Below are positions 14,793 through 23,502 of a DNA stretch of 64,000 bases, piece after piece. The stretch lies in assembly GCA_024695815.1 (NCBI GenBank), contig JAILHK010000010.1, positions 1 through 64,000 on the forward strand, written 5' to 3'. Within the stretch, counting starts at the first letter, position 1. Each line of letters starts with the position of its first letter. Below the pieces are notes generated by a model, which saw nothing but the letters and a program-made list of their open reading frames with translations, was not told the DNA's origin and did not search any database. The translations under genes were made by a program, and so were the position numbers. Source of the stretch: Prevotella sp. (GTDB lineage: Bacteria > Bacteroidota > Bacteroidia > Bacteroidales > Bacteroidaceae).

Positions 14793-15920
14793 CTATTTCA
14801 GCAGGTGATAAGAGCCGCCAGCCATGGCCCGCACCACACCTTTCATCTCCATTTGGAAGAGAAGACCGGTGAGTTGACCTATAGGTATATGCGTCTTGAG
14901 CGACAGATGGTCAAGCTGCAGGTCGCCGATGGCGTTCAGCACATCGACAATCGTCTGTTCTTCGAGCGAGAGACTAGGAAAAAGGTCGCGCTCAATACCC
15001 TGGTCGTGTGCCTGTTTCAGCTGTTGGTCGGACTGCCATCCCATGAATGACACGAAGTCGTCGGCATTAGAGATGAGCTGAGCGCCATTGTCGCGAATCA
15101 GGTTGTTGCAGCCCTCGCTATAAGGAGCCCCGACGGGTCCTGGGAAAGCAAACACCGAACGGTTATAGTCCATGGCGATGCGTGTGGTAATCAGTCCACC
15201 ACCCTTGGCGGCACTCTCCACCAAGATGGTAGCATCGCTCATGCCTGCCACGATACGGTTGCGCTTCACGAAGTTAATCTTATCGGAACGCGTCTGCGAC
15301 ATATATTCCGTGAGCAAGCCACCGTGGGCAATCATCTGTTTTGCCGTATCGCGATGAAGGGCTGGGTAGAGGTCGTCAAGTCCGTGTGCCAACACGCCCA
15401 CCGTGTCGTAGCCACACGCCAATGCCTGTCGGTGGGCATTGATATCTACGCCATAAGCCAGTCCGCTGACAATCAGGACGTCTGGACATTGTTTTTTCAG
15501 GTCACGAACAAATTGCTGAATCAAGTCCTTGCCATAGGTGGTGCAGTGGCGTGTGCCAATCAGGTTGATGACCCGTCGCTGGTTGAGTGGTGCCGAACCC
15601 AGATAATACATGATGATAGGTGCATCGGGACATTCGCAGAGTCGTTGTGGGTAGAGCTCGTCGCCCAGCAGCAATGGTTGGATATGGTGTTTTGTAATGA
15701 ACTCCATCTCCTGTGCAGCACGTGCCAAAGGCAGCGACCATTCCTTCAGACTCTCTACCAGACGGTCGGTACAATCGGGCATCACATCCCTGATATCGTT
15801 GCGATGGTCATAGACAGCCTGTCCGCCTCCCAGCGTGCGATACAGTTGCAGAGCTGTCTGAAAGTTGAAACCCGTCAAGCGAGTCAGCGCAATCGTATAA
15901 TATACCTCCTGCTCGTTCAT
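14793..15920 (-). CDS. dprA: DNA-processing protein DprA
   Basis: A 375-residue protein that loads RecA on incoming single-stranded DNA during transformation. The Rossmann-like core carries INLIGTRHCTTYG (about residue 125), VSGLAYGVDINAHRQAL, RNRIVAGMSDATILVESAAKGGGLITTRIA and FPGPVGAPYSEGCNNLIRD, the conserved DprA/Smf blocks. An N-terminal HhH/SAM-like segment and a C-terminal winged helix (LDHLSLKTHIPIGQLTGLLFQME) complete the usual architecture. Its start overlaps the stop of the thioesterase gene by four bases, so the two are coupled. Confidence 0.93.
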   Translation of the reverse strand: MNEQEVYYTIALTRLTGFNFQTALQLYRTLGGGQAVYDHRNDIRDVMPDCTDRLVESLKEWSLPLARAAQEMEFITKHHIQPLLLGDELYPQRLCECPDAPIIMYYLGSAPLNQRRVINLIGTRHCTTYGKDLIQQFVRDLKKQCPDVLIVSGLAYGVDINAHRQALACGYDTVGVLAHGLDDLYPALHRDTAKQMIAHGGLLTEYMSQTRSDKINFVKRNRIVAGMSDATILVESAAKGGGLITTRIAMDYNRSVFAFPGPVGAPYSEGCNNLIRDNGAQLISNADDFVSFMGWQSDQQLKQAHDQGIERDLFPSLSLEEQTIVDVLNAIGDLQLDHLSLKTHIPIGQLTGLLFQMEMKGVVRAMAGGSYHLLK

Positions 15921-16321
15921 CGGCTTATGAATCTCTGGAAGGCTGCATCGTAGTCTTCACTGTTGCCCAGACGACCATTGACAAGACACACCAGTTCTAT
16001 CTTTCCACGGAAGCACAGCTGTTCATCGCTGGCGCGGTAGATATCCTGGTGGAACACATATTTGATGCCTTCCTTGGTCAGGTTCAGTCGTGAGATAAAC
16101 TCATCATCAGGTCGCAGAGGCACCTTGTATTGCAACTGCATGCGTGCCACCACGGCGTCAACACCCTTGTTGTGCATCTCGGCAAACGAGAGGCCGCACT
16201 CCTTCAGGAAAAGGTGGCGCGTATGTTCGCAGTAGTGCACGTACTGAGCATTGTTTACGATTCCCTCAATGTCGCATTCGTAGTCACGAACCTCCATGCG
16301 TGTCTCAAAAATGTATTTCAT
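15917..16321 (-). CDS. acyl-CoA thioesterase, 4HBT hot-dog family
   Basis: A 134-residue hot-dog-fold thioesterase like the 4-hydroxybenzoyl-CoA/YbgC group. The active-site region VRDYECDIEGIVNNAQYVHY has the catalytic acidic residue and the conserved N-x-A/H-Y pattern, followed by the helix EHTRHLFLKECG. It hydrolyses acyl-CoA thioesters in the cytoplasm; the acyl chain is unknown. It is the first gene of a leftward operon with dprA and is driven by the promoter box at 16345. Confidence 0.88.
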   Translation of the reverse strand: MKYIFETRMEVRDYECDIEGIVNNAQYVHYCEHTRHLFLKECGLSFAEMHNKGVDAVVARMQLQYKVPLRPDDEFISRLNLTKEGIKYVFHQDIYRASDEQLCFRGKIELVCLVNGRLGNSEDYDAAFQRFISR

Positions 16322-16344
16322 GTTGTCAAGCGTTTATGCGGATG

Positions 16345-16352
16345 CAAAGTTA
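16345..16352 (-). promoter_or_regulatory. -7 box for thioesterase-dprA
   Basis: Minus-strand TAACTTTG, a full match, 23 bases before the ATG at 16321. Confidence 0.6.
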
Positions 16353-16371
16353 CAAATAAAATCTCAAACAC

Positions 16372-16402
16372 TTTGACATTTTAAATAAAATGAGTAACTT
16401 TG
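16372..16402 (+). promoter_or_regulatory. promoter of the GH51 genes
   Basis: TTTG at 16372-16375, a 19-base gap, then TAACTTTG at 16395-16402: an ideal Bacteroidetes promoter, divergent from the thioesterase promoter. It places the transcript start near 16407 and favours the GH51 start at 16429 over 16411. Confidence 0.75.
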
Positions 16403-16428
16403 CGCCATAAATGCCAAGAACTTTAGAA

Positions 16429-18933
16429 ATGAAACTACCTTTAAAAAAACTAACGCTAGCAATGCTTTGTATGTGTTCTGCCATCGCGATGGCCCAGAAC
16501 AGAGTACTCATATATTCTCCCCACCCGTCTGCCGGGCTCCATGCTGCACTGCAGGAGAACCACGAATGGAAGCACCTGGGACAATTGTGTTCGAGCGATT
16601 ATGGCACGTGGGGAGCCGAAAAGAAAATGTACAGTCCCACCGTATGCCGAGCCAACGACGGCACCTGGAGACTGGTCTTTCAGGTAAACACGGTGTCGCC
16701 CTGCGTGGCAGTGGCTTACGGTCGCAATCTGGTGACGTGGCGCCCACAGGATTATGCCCTGATGAAGACCAAGAACTGTTTGGAACCTGTGGTAAGAACA
16801 GATGGAAAGGAATTCGAGATACAGTTTGTGAGCGAGGGCAAGCGCTATGGTGTGAAAGCTGATGCCGCCTTTCGTCATTTCTCTGAAGAGCAACTGCTGT
16901 CCGAGGGACAAGCTTTCACGGTGAAACGTATCAGCGCTTCGGTAGATGGCAAGAAGGTGGATGGCCAGGTTTTCGACCTGAACGATGCCGAACTGCTTGC
17001 TGTCCGCGAGCATTTCACGAACTTAGCAATCAATGCCGACTTGTCTGCAGAGCGCATGTACGACGATGCGAAAACCTTTGAAAAGGTGTTGGACAAGGAC
17101 GACCCCACCATTTTTGGCATTCTCGATGTGGATGTACGCAAGGAGAAAGTTATCAGCGACAAGCTGATAGGCATCTTCTTCGAGGACATCAGCTATGCAG
17201 CAGATGGCGGTCTTTACGCCGAATTGATACAGAATCGCGACTTTGAATACACTGGAAAGGACCGTCGTGGATGGCATGCCACTACCGCTTGGCATGCTTC
17301 TAAGCCTATCCGTATTGCCACCACCTACCCACTGACGGCACAGAATCCGCACTATGCCATCCTGCAGTCAGACACCATTGTAAACGAGGGATGGGATGGT
17401 ATTGCCGTGAAACAAGGCAAGAAGTACGACTTCTCGATGTTTATTCGCGGTCAGAAGTTGTTCCAGATAGCCCTGCTGGCAGAAGACGGCAGCGTGATTG
17501 CCCACTCTGAGCTGAAGTCAAAGACCATCGACTGGCAGCGCTACGAGACAACGTTGGTGGCTCAGACCACCTGCAAGAAGGCCCGTCTGGCCGTCATTCC
17601 CATTGGAAAAGACGAGGTGGCAGTGGACATAATCTCGTTGTTCCCTCGCGAGACGTTCATGAATCGCAAGAACGGACTTCGCAAAGACCTGGCCGAGACA
17701 ATTGCCGCCCTGCACCCTAAGTTCGTCCGTTTCCCCGGCGGATGCATGAGTCATGGTCAGGGATTGGACAATATCTACCACTGGAACCACACCGTGGGAC
17801 CGCTGGAGAGTCGCACCCCCGACATGAACATCTGGAACTACCACCAGACACGCGGTCTGGGCTTCTATGAGTATTTCCAGTTCTGCGAGGATATCGGTGC
17901 GGAACCGCTACCGGTGCTGGCCGCTGGTGTGCCCTGTCAAAACTCAGCCAACAATGCCGAGGGGCTGGGAGGACAACAGGGAGGCATCCCTATGGCCGAC
18001 ATGCCTGCCTACATCGACGAACTCTGTCACCTGATAGAATGGGCCAATGGCAATCCTGCCACCAACAAATGGGCTAAGATGCGTGCCGAGGCGGGACATC
18101 CGAAGCCTTTCAACCTGAAGTATCTGGGCATTGGCAACGAAGACATCATCTCTACGGTCTTTGAGGAACGCTACGAGATGATCTGCAAGGCTTTGCGCCT
18201 GCTGCATCCCGAAATCAAGATTTGCGGAACAGTAGGTCCTTTTCATAGTCCCTCGGCCGACTATATCGAGGGTTGGGATTTCGCCAAAAAGCATCCTGAC
18301 TACCAGTACATGACCGACGAGCACTACTACGAATCAACAGGTTGGTTTATGTATCATCGTGACTATTACGACAACTACGACCGCAAGGCACCCAAGGTTT
18401 ATCTGGGCGAATGGGCTGCATCGACCAAGGTGAAGCGCCCCAATCTGGAGACCGCACTGGCCGAGGCGCTCTATCTCACGGATATCGAACGCAATGGAGA
18501 TGTGGTCGAAATGACGTCTTATGCACCTATGCTCTGCAAGGATGGCCATTCGAACTGGAACCCCAACATGATTTACTTCGACAACACAATGGTGCGCACT
18601 ACACCCGCCTACGAGGTGCAACGCCTGTTCTCGGTGTGCAGTGGCGATCGCTACATCAGCAGTACGCTGAAGTTGGACAATCAAGACCTCGACTATCGTG
18701 TGGGAGCCAGCGTGGTGCGCGACTCAAAGACTGGCAACCGCTACCTGAAGTTGGTCAACGCCTTGCCTGCCACCCTGAAGCTCACCGTAAAGGGCGTCAA
18801 GGTTCCACAGAACGCCAAGTGCTATCAGTTCACAGGCAAGAACGTAGAAGACCAGCAGGCTAAGACCGAACATGTGGAGGTGGCCGACCCTACCATCCTG
18901 CCACCTTATAGCTTTAGAATCATCAAACTATAA
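16429..18933 (+). CDS. GH51 alpha-L-arabinofuranosidase with an extra N-terminal domain
   Basis: A secreted 834-residue enzyme that should release terminal arabinofuranose from arabinan or arabinoxylan. The signal peptide is MKLPLKKLTLAMLCMCSAIA... AMAQ. Residues of about 25-200 form an extra domain whose W/SPTVCRANDGTW and YGRNLVTWRPQDY motifs resemble beta-propeller blades of GH43-like proteins. The GH51 part begins near KLIGIFFEDISYAADGG (about 245) and contains KFVRFPGGC, the acid/base Glu in LGIGNEDI (about 569) and the nucleophile Glu in VYLGEWAA (about 660). A C-terminal beta-sandwich ends the protein. The second GH51 gene follows 53 bases on. Substrate assignment rests on the family. 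Confidence 0.9.
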   Translation: MKLPLKKLTLAMLCMCSAIAMAQNRVLIYSPHPSAGLHAALQENHEWKHLGQLCSSDYGTWGAEKKMYSPTVCRANDGTWRLVFQVNTVSPCVAVAYGRNLVTWRPQDYALMKTKNCLEPVVRTDGKEFEIQFVSEGKRYGVKADAAFRHFSEEQLLSEGQAFTVKRISASVDGKKVDGQVFDLNDAELLAVREHFTNLAINADLSAERMYDDAKTFEKVLDKDDPTIFGILDVDVRKEKVISDKLIGIFFEDISYAADGGLYAELIQNRDFEYTGKDRRGWHATTAWHASKPIRIATTYPLTAQNPHYAILQSDTIVNEGWDGIAVKQGKKYDFSMFIRGQKLFQIALLAEDGSVIAHSELKSKTIDWQRYETTLVAQTTCKKARLAVIPIGKDEVAVDIISLFPRETFMNRKNGLRKDLAETIAALHPKFVRFPGGCMSHGQGLDNIYHWNHTVGPLESRTPDMNIWNYHQTRGLGFYEYFQFCEDIGAEPLPVLAAGVPCQNSANNAEGLGGQQGGIPMADMPAYIDELCHLIEWANGNPATNKWAKMRAEAGHPKPFNLKYLGIGNEDIISTVFEERYEMICKALRLLHPEIKICGTVGPFHSPSADYIEGWDFAKKHPDYQYMTDEHYYESTGWFMYHRDYYDNYDRKAPKVYLGEWAASTKVKRPNLETALAEALYLTDIERNGDVVEMTSYAPMLCKDGHSNWNPNMIYFDNTMVRTTPAYEVQRLFSVCSGDRYISSTLKLDNQDLDYRVGASVVRDSKTGNRYLKLVNALPATLKLTVKGVKVPQNAKCYQFTGKNVEDQQAKTEHVEVADPTILPPYSFRIIKL

Positions 18934-18996
18934 CTTTAGAACAAGAAAAGTATAACTTTACGACAAGAAAACAATAACTTTAAGATATGAAAACAG
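18909..18996 (+). repeat. Array E: four direct repeats at exact 22-bp spacing between the GH51 genes
   Basis: TA(A/G)CTTTA begins at 18909, 18931, 18953 and 18975, each 22 bp from the last. Units 2 and 3 continue as nnACAAGAAAA, units 1 and 4 diverge. Unit 1 is inside the last codons of the upstream gene and unit 4 runs into the start codon of the downstream gene. It looks like local duplication, possibly of the translation-initiation region. Confidence 0.75.
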
Positions 18997-21419
18997 CTAC
19001 TTTACTAACAGTAAACCTACTGTTTGCTGCAGCGACAGCAAGCGCACAAGTCAATATTAATATCGATGCCCAGCAGCGTGGGCCTAAGATTAGTCCTACG
19101 CACTATGGTATCTTCTTCGAGGATATCAACCATGCTGCCGACGGAGGACTCTACGCAGAACTGATCCGTAACCGTTCTTTTGAGGATGGTCCGAAATACG
19201 GTGCACCAGCCGATATGCAGGCTTGGTGCACGGATGCAGTAGCTCCTTCTGAGATGACGGTTAAACTGATTCAACCTACGAAGAAGGTGAAGCTGCTCAA
19301 TGCAGCACAGCACAATGCATTGGAACTGAATATCAAGGCTACTACCGAGGCTCCTGCCTGTCTGGTGAATGAGGGCTACTGGGGCATCAATGCGGTGCAA
19401 GGTCGCTCCTATCGTCTCTCTTTCTTTGCAAAGGGAAAGTATAAGGGTGGTATCAAAGCCGTGCTGACCGATCGTCAGGGTCGTGAGGTGTATGCAGAGA
19501 CTGCTGTTGAGGCTGTGATAGGAAAGGATTGGAAGAAATATACTGCCACACTTCAGGCTCATGCCAACGATGCCAAGGCGCAGTTCGCACTGGTATTCGA
19601 TGGTGTAGGCACAGTTGATATCGATGTGGTGAGCCTTTTCCCACCCACTTTCAAGAACCGTGAGAATGGTATGCGTCCCGATTTGGCTAACATGCTCTGG
19701 CAGATGCATCCTAAGTTTATGCGCTTCCCTGGTGGTTGTTTCGTGGAAGGACAGGAGAGTCCTGAGAACGCATTCCACTGGGAGAAGACGATTGGTCCGA
19801 TAGAGGAGCGCGAAGGTCACTGGAACGTGAACTGGGGCTATCGCACCACCGATGGTATTGGCTTCCACGAGTATCTGCAGTTGGCAGAGGATCTAGGCGC
19901 AAAACCTCTCTATGTGGTGAATGTTGGTCTTTGGCACGGAGGCTTGACGCCCGTTGAGGATATCCAACCTTGGATTGATGAGTGCCTCTCTGCCTTGGAA
20001 TATGCGAATGGCGACGTGACAACTAAGTATGGTGCGCTGCGTGCTAAGAACGGACATCCGGCTCCGTTCAATATTGAATACCTGGAGATTGGTAATGAGA
20101 ACAACCAGCCAGACCAGCGCCAACAGAGCGATCGCTACTATGAGCGCTACGATAAGTTCCGCAAGGTGCTACGTGAAAAGTATCCTAATATCAAGCTCAT
20201 AGGCAACGTAGTGGCTTGGGGTGATGATAATCCAAAGTGGGAAAGCGACCTTGAAGTGGATCTTCTCGACGAGCACTACTATCGTAATCCAGCTTGGTTT
20301 GCTGATGCTTTCCGTAAGTATGACAGCTATGACCGCAAAGGTCCGAAGATCTATGTGGGCGAATATGCCGTGACCAGTGGCTTCGGCGATCTGGGTAATA
20401 TGAATGCCGCACTTGGCGAGGCCGTTTATATGATGGGTATTGAGAACAATAGTGATATAGTGCCACTGAACTCTTATGCTCCTATTTTCGTCAACGAGAA
20501 CGATGCTAAGTGGCGTCCTGACATGATACGCTTCAACTCCAGCCGCGTCATGGGCACACCTTCTTACTATGTTCAGATGCTCATGCCTCAGAATATTGGT
20601 ACACAGGTGGTGAAGGTAGCACAGGAGAACCCTTACGAGGCACAGCGACTGAAGGCATCTGTTACGCCAAAGAAGAGCCGTGCTGGTTTCGCTACATGGC
20701 TCACAAAGGCTACTTTCAAGAATGATGACGAACTGGAATGCATCAGTGGAAACTGGAAACAGGCTGGCGATGAGTCTAGTCAGTTCAGCATGCGTGAGCA
20801 GTGTGTAGCCATTAGTAAGAAGGTGGTAGACGGCGACCATTACACATTGAAGTTCCGTGCTCGCAAGGATAGTGGCCGTGAAGGCTTCATGATTGTCTTC
20901 AACTACGTGAATCCGCAGAACTACTGCTGGCTGAACTTTGGTGGTTGGGGTAACACCCAGCACGGCATAGAGCAAATCTCTGGCGGTGGAAAGATGCAGG
21001 TTGCCACCAAGCGTGGCAGCGTGGAGGAAGGTCGTTGGTATGATATCACCCTCAAGGTGGAGGGCGACAACGTGAAGGCTTGGCTCGATGATGAGCTTAT
21101 CTTCGACACGATGCTGAAGCACGACACCTCGAAAGGCATCTTCTCTTCTGCAACCATCGACGAGAAGACCAACGAACTGATTGTGAAGGTGGTGAACAGT
21201 AGCGAGGAAGCTACCACAGCATCGCTCAACCTGAGTCATTTCAATGCCAAGTGTGCACGCGTGATTCGTCTGGCAGCCAACGATGGAATGGATGAAAACA
21301 CGCTGCAGCAACCCACTAATATTCATCCTGTAGAGCAGATTCTCTCGCCTGAAAGCGCAAAGAAAGTGCTGGTAGAGATTCCTGCCTACTCTCTCAATAT
21401 CATCCGAATCAAACAGTAA
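18987..21419 (+). CDS. GH51 alpha-L-arabinofuranosidase with C-terminal beta-sandwich
   Basis: An 810-residue secreted arabinofuranosidase with signal MKTATLLTVNLLFAAATASAQ. The mature protein opens directly with the GH51 segment ISPTHYGIFFEDINHAADGG, then has KFMRFPGGCFVEG, the acid/base Glu in LEIGNENN (about residue 369) and the nucleophile Glu in IYVGEYAVT (about 458). Between the barrel's end (about 560) and the last 70 residues lies an inserted jelly-roll-like module with CWLNFGGWGNTQHGIEQ and KVEGDNVKAWLDDELIF, resembling DUF1080/laminin-G-like sugar-binding modules. It is paralogous to the preceding gene but lacks that gene's N-terminal domain. Likely co-transcribed with its neighbours on both sides. 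Confidence 0.92.
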   Translation: MKTATLLTVNLLFAAATASAQVNINIDAQQRGPKISPTHYGIFFEDINHAADGGLYAELIRNRSFEDGPKYGAPADMQAWCTDAVAPSEMTVKLIQPTKKVKLLNAAQHNALELNIKATTEAPACLVNEGYWGINAVQGRSYRLSFFAKGKYKGGIKAVLTDRQGREVYAETAVEAVIGKDWKKYTATLQAHANDAKAQFALVFDGVGTVDIDVVSLFPPTFKNRENGMRPDLANMLWQMHPKFMRFPGGCFVEGQESPENAFHWEKTIGPIEEREGHWNVNWGYRTTDGIGFHEYLQLAEDLGAKPLYVVNVGLWHGGLTPVEDIQPWIDECLSALEYANGDVTTKYGALRAKNGHPAPFNIEYLEIGNENNQPDQRQQSDRYYERYDKFRKVLREKYPNIKLIGNVVAWGDDNPKWESDLEVDLLDEHYYRNPAWFADAFRKYDSYDRKGPKIYVGEYAVTSGFGDLGNMNAALGEAVYMMGIENNSDIVPLNSYAPIFVNENDAKWRPDMIRFNSSRVMGTPSYYVQMLMPQNIGTQVVKVAQENPYEAQRLKASVTPKKSRAGFATWLTKATFKNDDELECISGNWKQAGDESSQFSMREQCVAISKKVVDGDHYTLKFRARKDSGREGFMIVFNYVNPQNYCWLNFGGWGNTQHGIEQISGGGKMQVATKRGSVEEGRWYDITLKVEGDNVKAWLDDELIFDTMLKHDTSKGIFSSATIDEKTNELIVKVVNSSEEATTASLNLSHFNAKCARVIRLAANDGMDENTLQQPTNIHPVEQILSPESAKKVLVEIPAYSLNIIRIKQ

Positions 21420-21434
21420 TAATCTTAATGGTAT

Positions 21435-23012
21435 ATGCTTATGAATATCAGAAATATGATGCTGCTGGCCGTTCTCTTTGTGGCGGGCCAGATGCAAGCT
21501 CAGGAAGAACTGAAGGTATGTGGACAGAACGTTCAGAACTATTTCATGACGTTGGATCGTGGACGTACTGATCCTACGAACGCAACATGGTCGTCGCCTA
21601 ATAGCTTTTATAACACAGCAGAGGGTTTCAATAAGAAGACTTCAATGTTGATTAGTGCCTTGGCACCATTGAAGGCAGATATCTATGCTTTCAACGAGGT
21701 GGAGTGCAAACCTGAGGTATTGCCTTACCTGGCACAGAAGATGGGTGAGGCAAATGGTTATACCTATGCAGCTGTAGCTGATGGTTTGGATTACGACACG
21801 AGTGATCCCAACAATGCCAGTGGTGTGATCAAGTCTGGTTATATCTATCGTACTGATAAGGTGAAGACCTATGGCGAGAATAAATCGGCAGCAATAGGAT
21901 ACAGTAATATATATCCTAACCAGATGCGTATTCAGACTTTCGAGTGCATACAGTCTGGCGAGCGTTTCACTTTGACAATGAATCATTTTAAAGCTGGTAG
22001 CACAGAAGATGATATGAGCAAGCGTATAACCAATATGAGTGCTTTGCTTCAGGCTTTCAGCTTGGCGCTCGACCCCGATATCTTGGTGATGGGCGATCTG
22101 AATAGTCAGATGGGTGAAGAGTGTTTGAACATGCTGGTGAATGCCGGTTATGAAGAGCAGATTCTGAAGTATGACCCCACAGGCGCTAATGTCTATTCGC
22201 ACTGCTATGGTGGCGGTGAACTCATTGATCACGTCTTCGCGAATGCTTCGATGGCTGCTCAAGTGACAGCTGCTCAGGTTTATCATATTGCCAACTATTG
22301 TTCTTTGAGCGATGAAGACAAGGCATATTCAGACCACGATCCTTATATGGTAACACTGAGCCTGGATAAGGACGCCTATAAGCCAGACCTTATCTACTAC
22401 ACCAAGGCTACTAGCGTAACCACAGACAAAGAGTATCTGATGGTATGCGACTTGAATGGTGGTTTGAAGGCTGCTAAGCCAGTGCCTGCAGGTAAGGATT
22501 ATGATTATCTCTATACAGAGTCTGTTACTGAGGAGAATGGCGCAATTGCTCTTGCTGAATGCCATTTCGCTTTCACCTTCGAGGATGCAGGTAATAACCT
22601 ATATTATGTAAAGGATGCCAATGGACGTTATGTCTATCAGAATGCTAATGGCAGCAGCTATTATGCCACGGTTGCCGCAACCACCAACATATCATTGGCT
22701 CAGCCTTTCAGCGTTACACTGCAAGGCGACGGTACCTTTAAGATCCTGAACACAGTGAGCAACTGCTATTTCCAGGGCTTGGTTTACAAAAGTACGACTC
22801 CTGAGTTTGCCCTCTATGACCAGGCACGCGACTTCCGTTATATGCCTTGGCTCTATGAGAAGAGTGACGGAAAGCCAACTTCTTCTATCACAGAGATTCC
22901 TTCATTCAGTCAGCAGAGCATGACCATCTATGACCTGCAAGGACGTAAGGTTAGCACGACGCTGAAGTCTGGCCTTTATATCATGAATGGAAAGAAGGTA
23001 TTGGTGAAGTAA
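21435..23012 (+). CDS. secreted endonuclease/exonuclease/phosphatase-family protein
   Basis: A 525-residue secreted protein with signal MLMNIRNMMLLAVLFVAGQMQAQ (alternative ATG at 21441). The EEP fold is shown by LKVCGQNVQNY at the start, FNEVECK with the metal-binding Glu, MNHFKAGST, ILVMGDLNSQMGE with the D-x-N pair, and YSDHDPYMV with the catalytic D-H. Such proteins cleave phosphodiesters in nucleic acids or other phosphorylated substrates. After about residue 310 comes a beta-rich domain of unknown type, then a tail (MTIYDLQGRKV ... LKSGLYIMNGKKVLVK) like type IX secretion sorting domains. It starts 15 bases after the GH51 gene. Why a nuclease-like protein is with arabinofuranosidases is unclear. 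Confidence 0.85.
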   Translation: MLMNIRNMMLLAVLFVAGQMQAQEELKVCGQNVQNYFMTLDRGRTDPTNATWSSPNSFYNTAEGFNKKTSMLISALAPLKADIYAFNEVECKPEVLPYLAQKMGEANGYTYAAVADGLDYDTSDPNNASGVIKSGYIYRTDKVKTYGENKSAAIGYSNIYPNQMRIQTFECIQSGERFTLTMNHFKAGSTEDDMSKRITNMSALLQAFSLALDPDILVMGDLNSQMGEECLNMLVNAGYEEQILKYDPTGANVYSHCYGGGELIDHVFANASMAAQVTAAQVYHIANYCSLSDEDKAYSDHDPYMVTLSLDKDAYKPDLIYYTKATSVTTDKEYLMVCDLNGGLKAAKPVPAGKDYDYLYTESVTEENGAIALAECHFAFTFEDAGNNLYYVKDANGRYVYQNANGSSYYATVAATTNISLAQPFSVTLQGDGTFKILNTVSNCYFQGLVYKSTTPEFALYDQARDFRYMPWLYEKSDGKPTSSITEIPSFSQQSMTIYDLQGRKVSTTLKSGLYIMNGKKVLVK

Positions 23013-23033
23013 GGACGATTACTTGTCGAATAT

Positions 23034-23090
23034 AAAACAGGTGCAAAGTTTGGCAGATTGAAAGATTCTGCTTAACTTTGCACCTGTTTT
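23034..23090 (+). terminator. long hairpin: terminator with an embedded promoter
   Basis: A 17-base inverted repeat, AAAACAGGTGCAAAGTT (23034-23050) and AACTTTGCACCTGTTTT (23074-23090), with nested GCAGA/TCTGC, follows the nuclease-family gene. TTTG (23049-23052), a 20-base gap and TAACTTTG (23073-23080) form a full promoter within it, pointing to the next gene. The dyad could also be an operator. Confidence 0.7.
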
Positions 23091-23099
23091 GTTATGTTT

Positions 23100-23453
23100 A
23101 TGAAAGAACAGAGGCTGAAACGGATCTTAGCAGCACGCTTGTTGTTGGCAGTGTTCCTGCCCATGTTGCTGCTGACATCTCTCCACAGGCACGACTTCGC
23201 GCAATTAACGCACGAAGAATGTGAAGCTTGTGTGAACCATGTCTCGCACTCAGGCCACCTGTCAACGGCAGCCTTCTCGCTGCACGACTGTTTCATCTGT
23301 CAGTTTACCAGCATCAGTTATGTCGCAGCTGCGGCTGTTATGCTGGCTGTTCTTGGCTGTGCTGTCTTTCGTTTTCATGCTGTCACCAGTGTTGCCTGCG
23401 TGGTGCGGGCTGTCAATAGGTGGCAGGGTAGGGCGTCCCCGCGTTGTTTCTGA
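23100..23453 (+). CDS. small Cys/His-rich membrane-associated protein
   Basis: About 117 residues from the ATG at 23100 (another ATG at 23094 is only a few bases from the predicted transcript start). There is one N-terminal hydrophobic segment (RLLLAVFLPMLLLTSL) and a second near residues 75-90 (YVAAAAVMLAVLGCAVF). Between them are HRHDF, HEECEACVNHVSHSGHLS and HDCFICQF: two C-x2-C motifs and many histidines, suggesting metal binding. No named family is certain; such small proteins are seen beside metal-type TonB receptors, and one follows here after 49 bases. A metal-handling role is inferred. Confidence 0.65.
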   Translation: MKEQRLKRILAARLLLAVFLPMLLLTSLHRHDFAQLTHEECEACVNHVSHSGHLSTAAFSLHDCFICQFTSISYVAAAAVMLAVLGCAVFRFHAVTSVACVVRAVNRWQGRASPRCF

Positions 23454-23502
23454 ACCATTCATGAGACTTTATTTTAATTCAGAAACAACAAACAACAAAA
23501 CG

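Noticed and set aside
23239..23502. N-terminal extension of the second TonB receptor
   Set aside because: It overlaps the Cys/His-rich gene in another frame and has no signal peptide; the signal begins at 23503.
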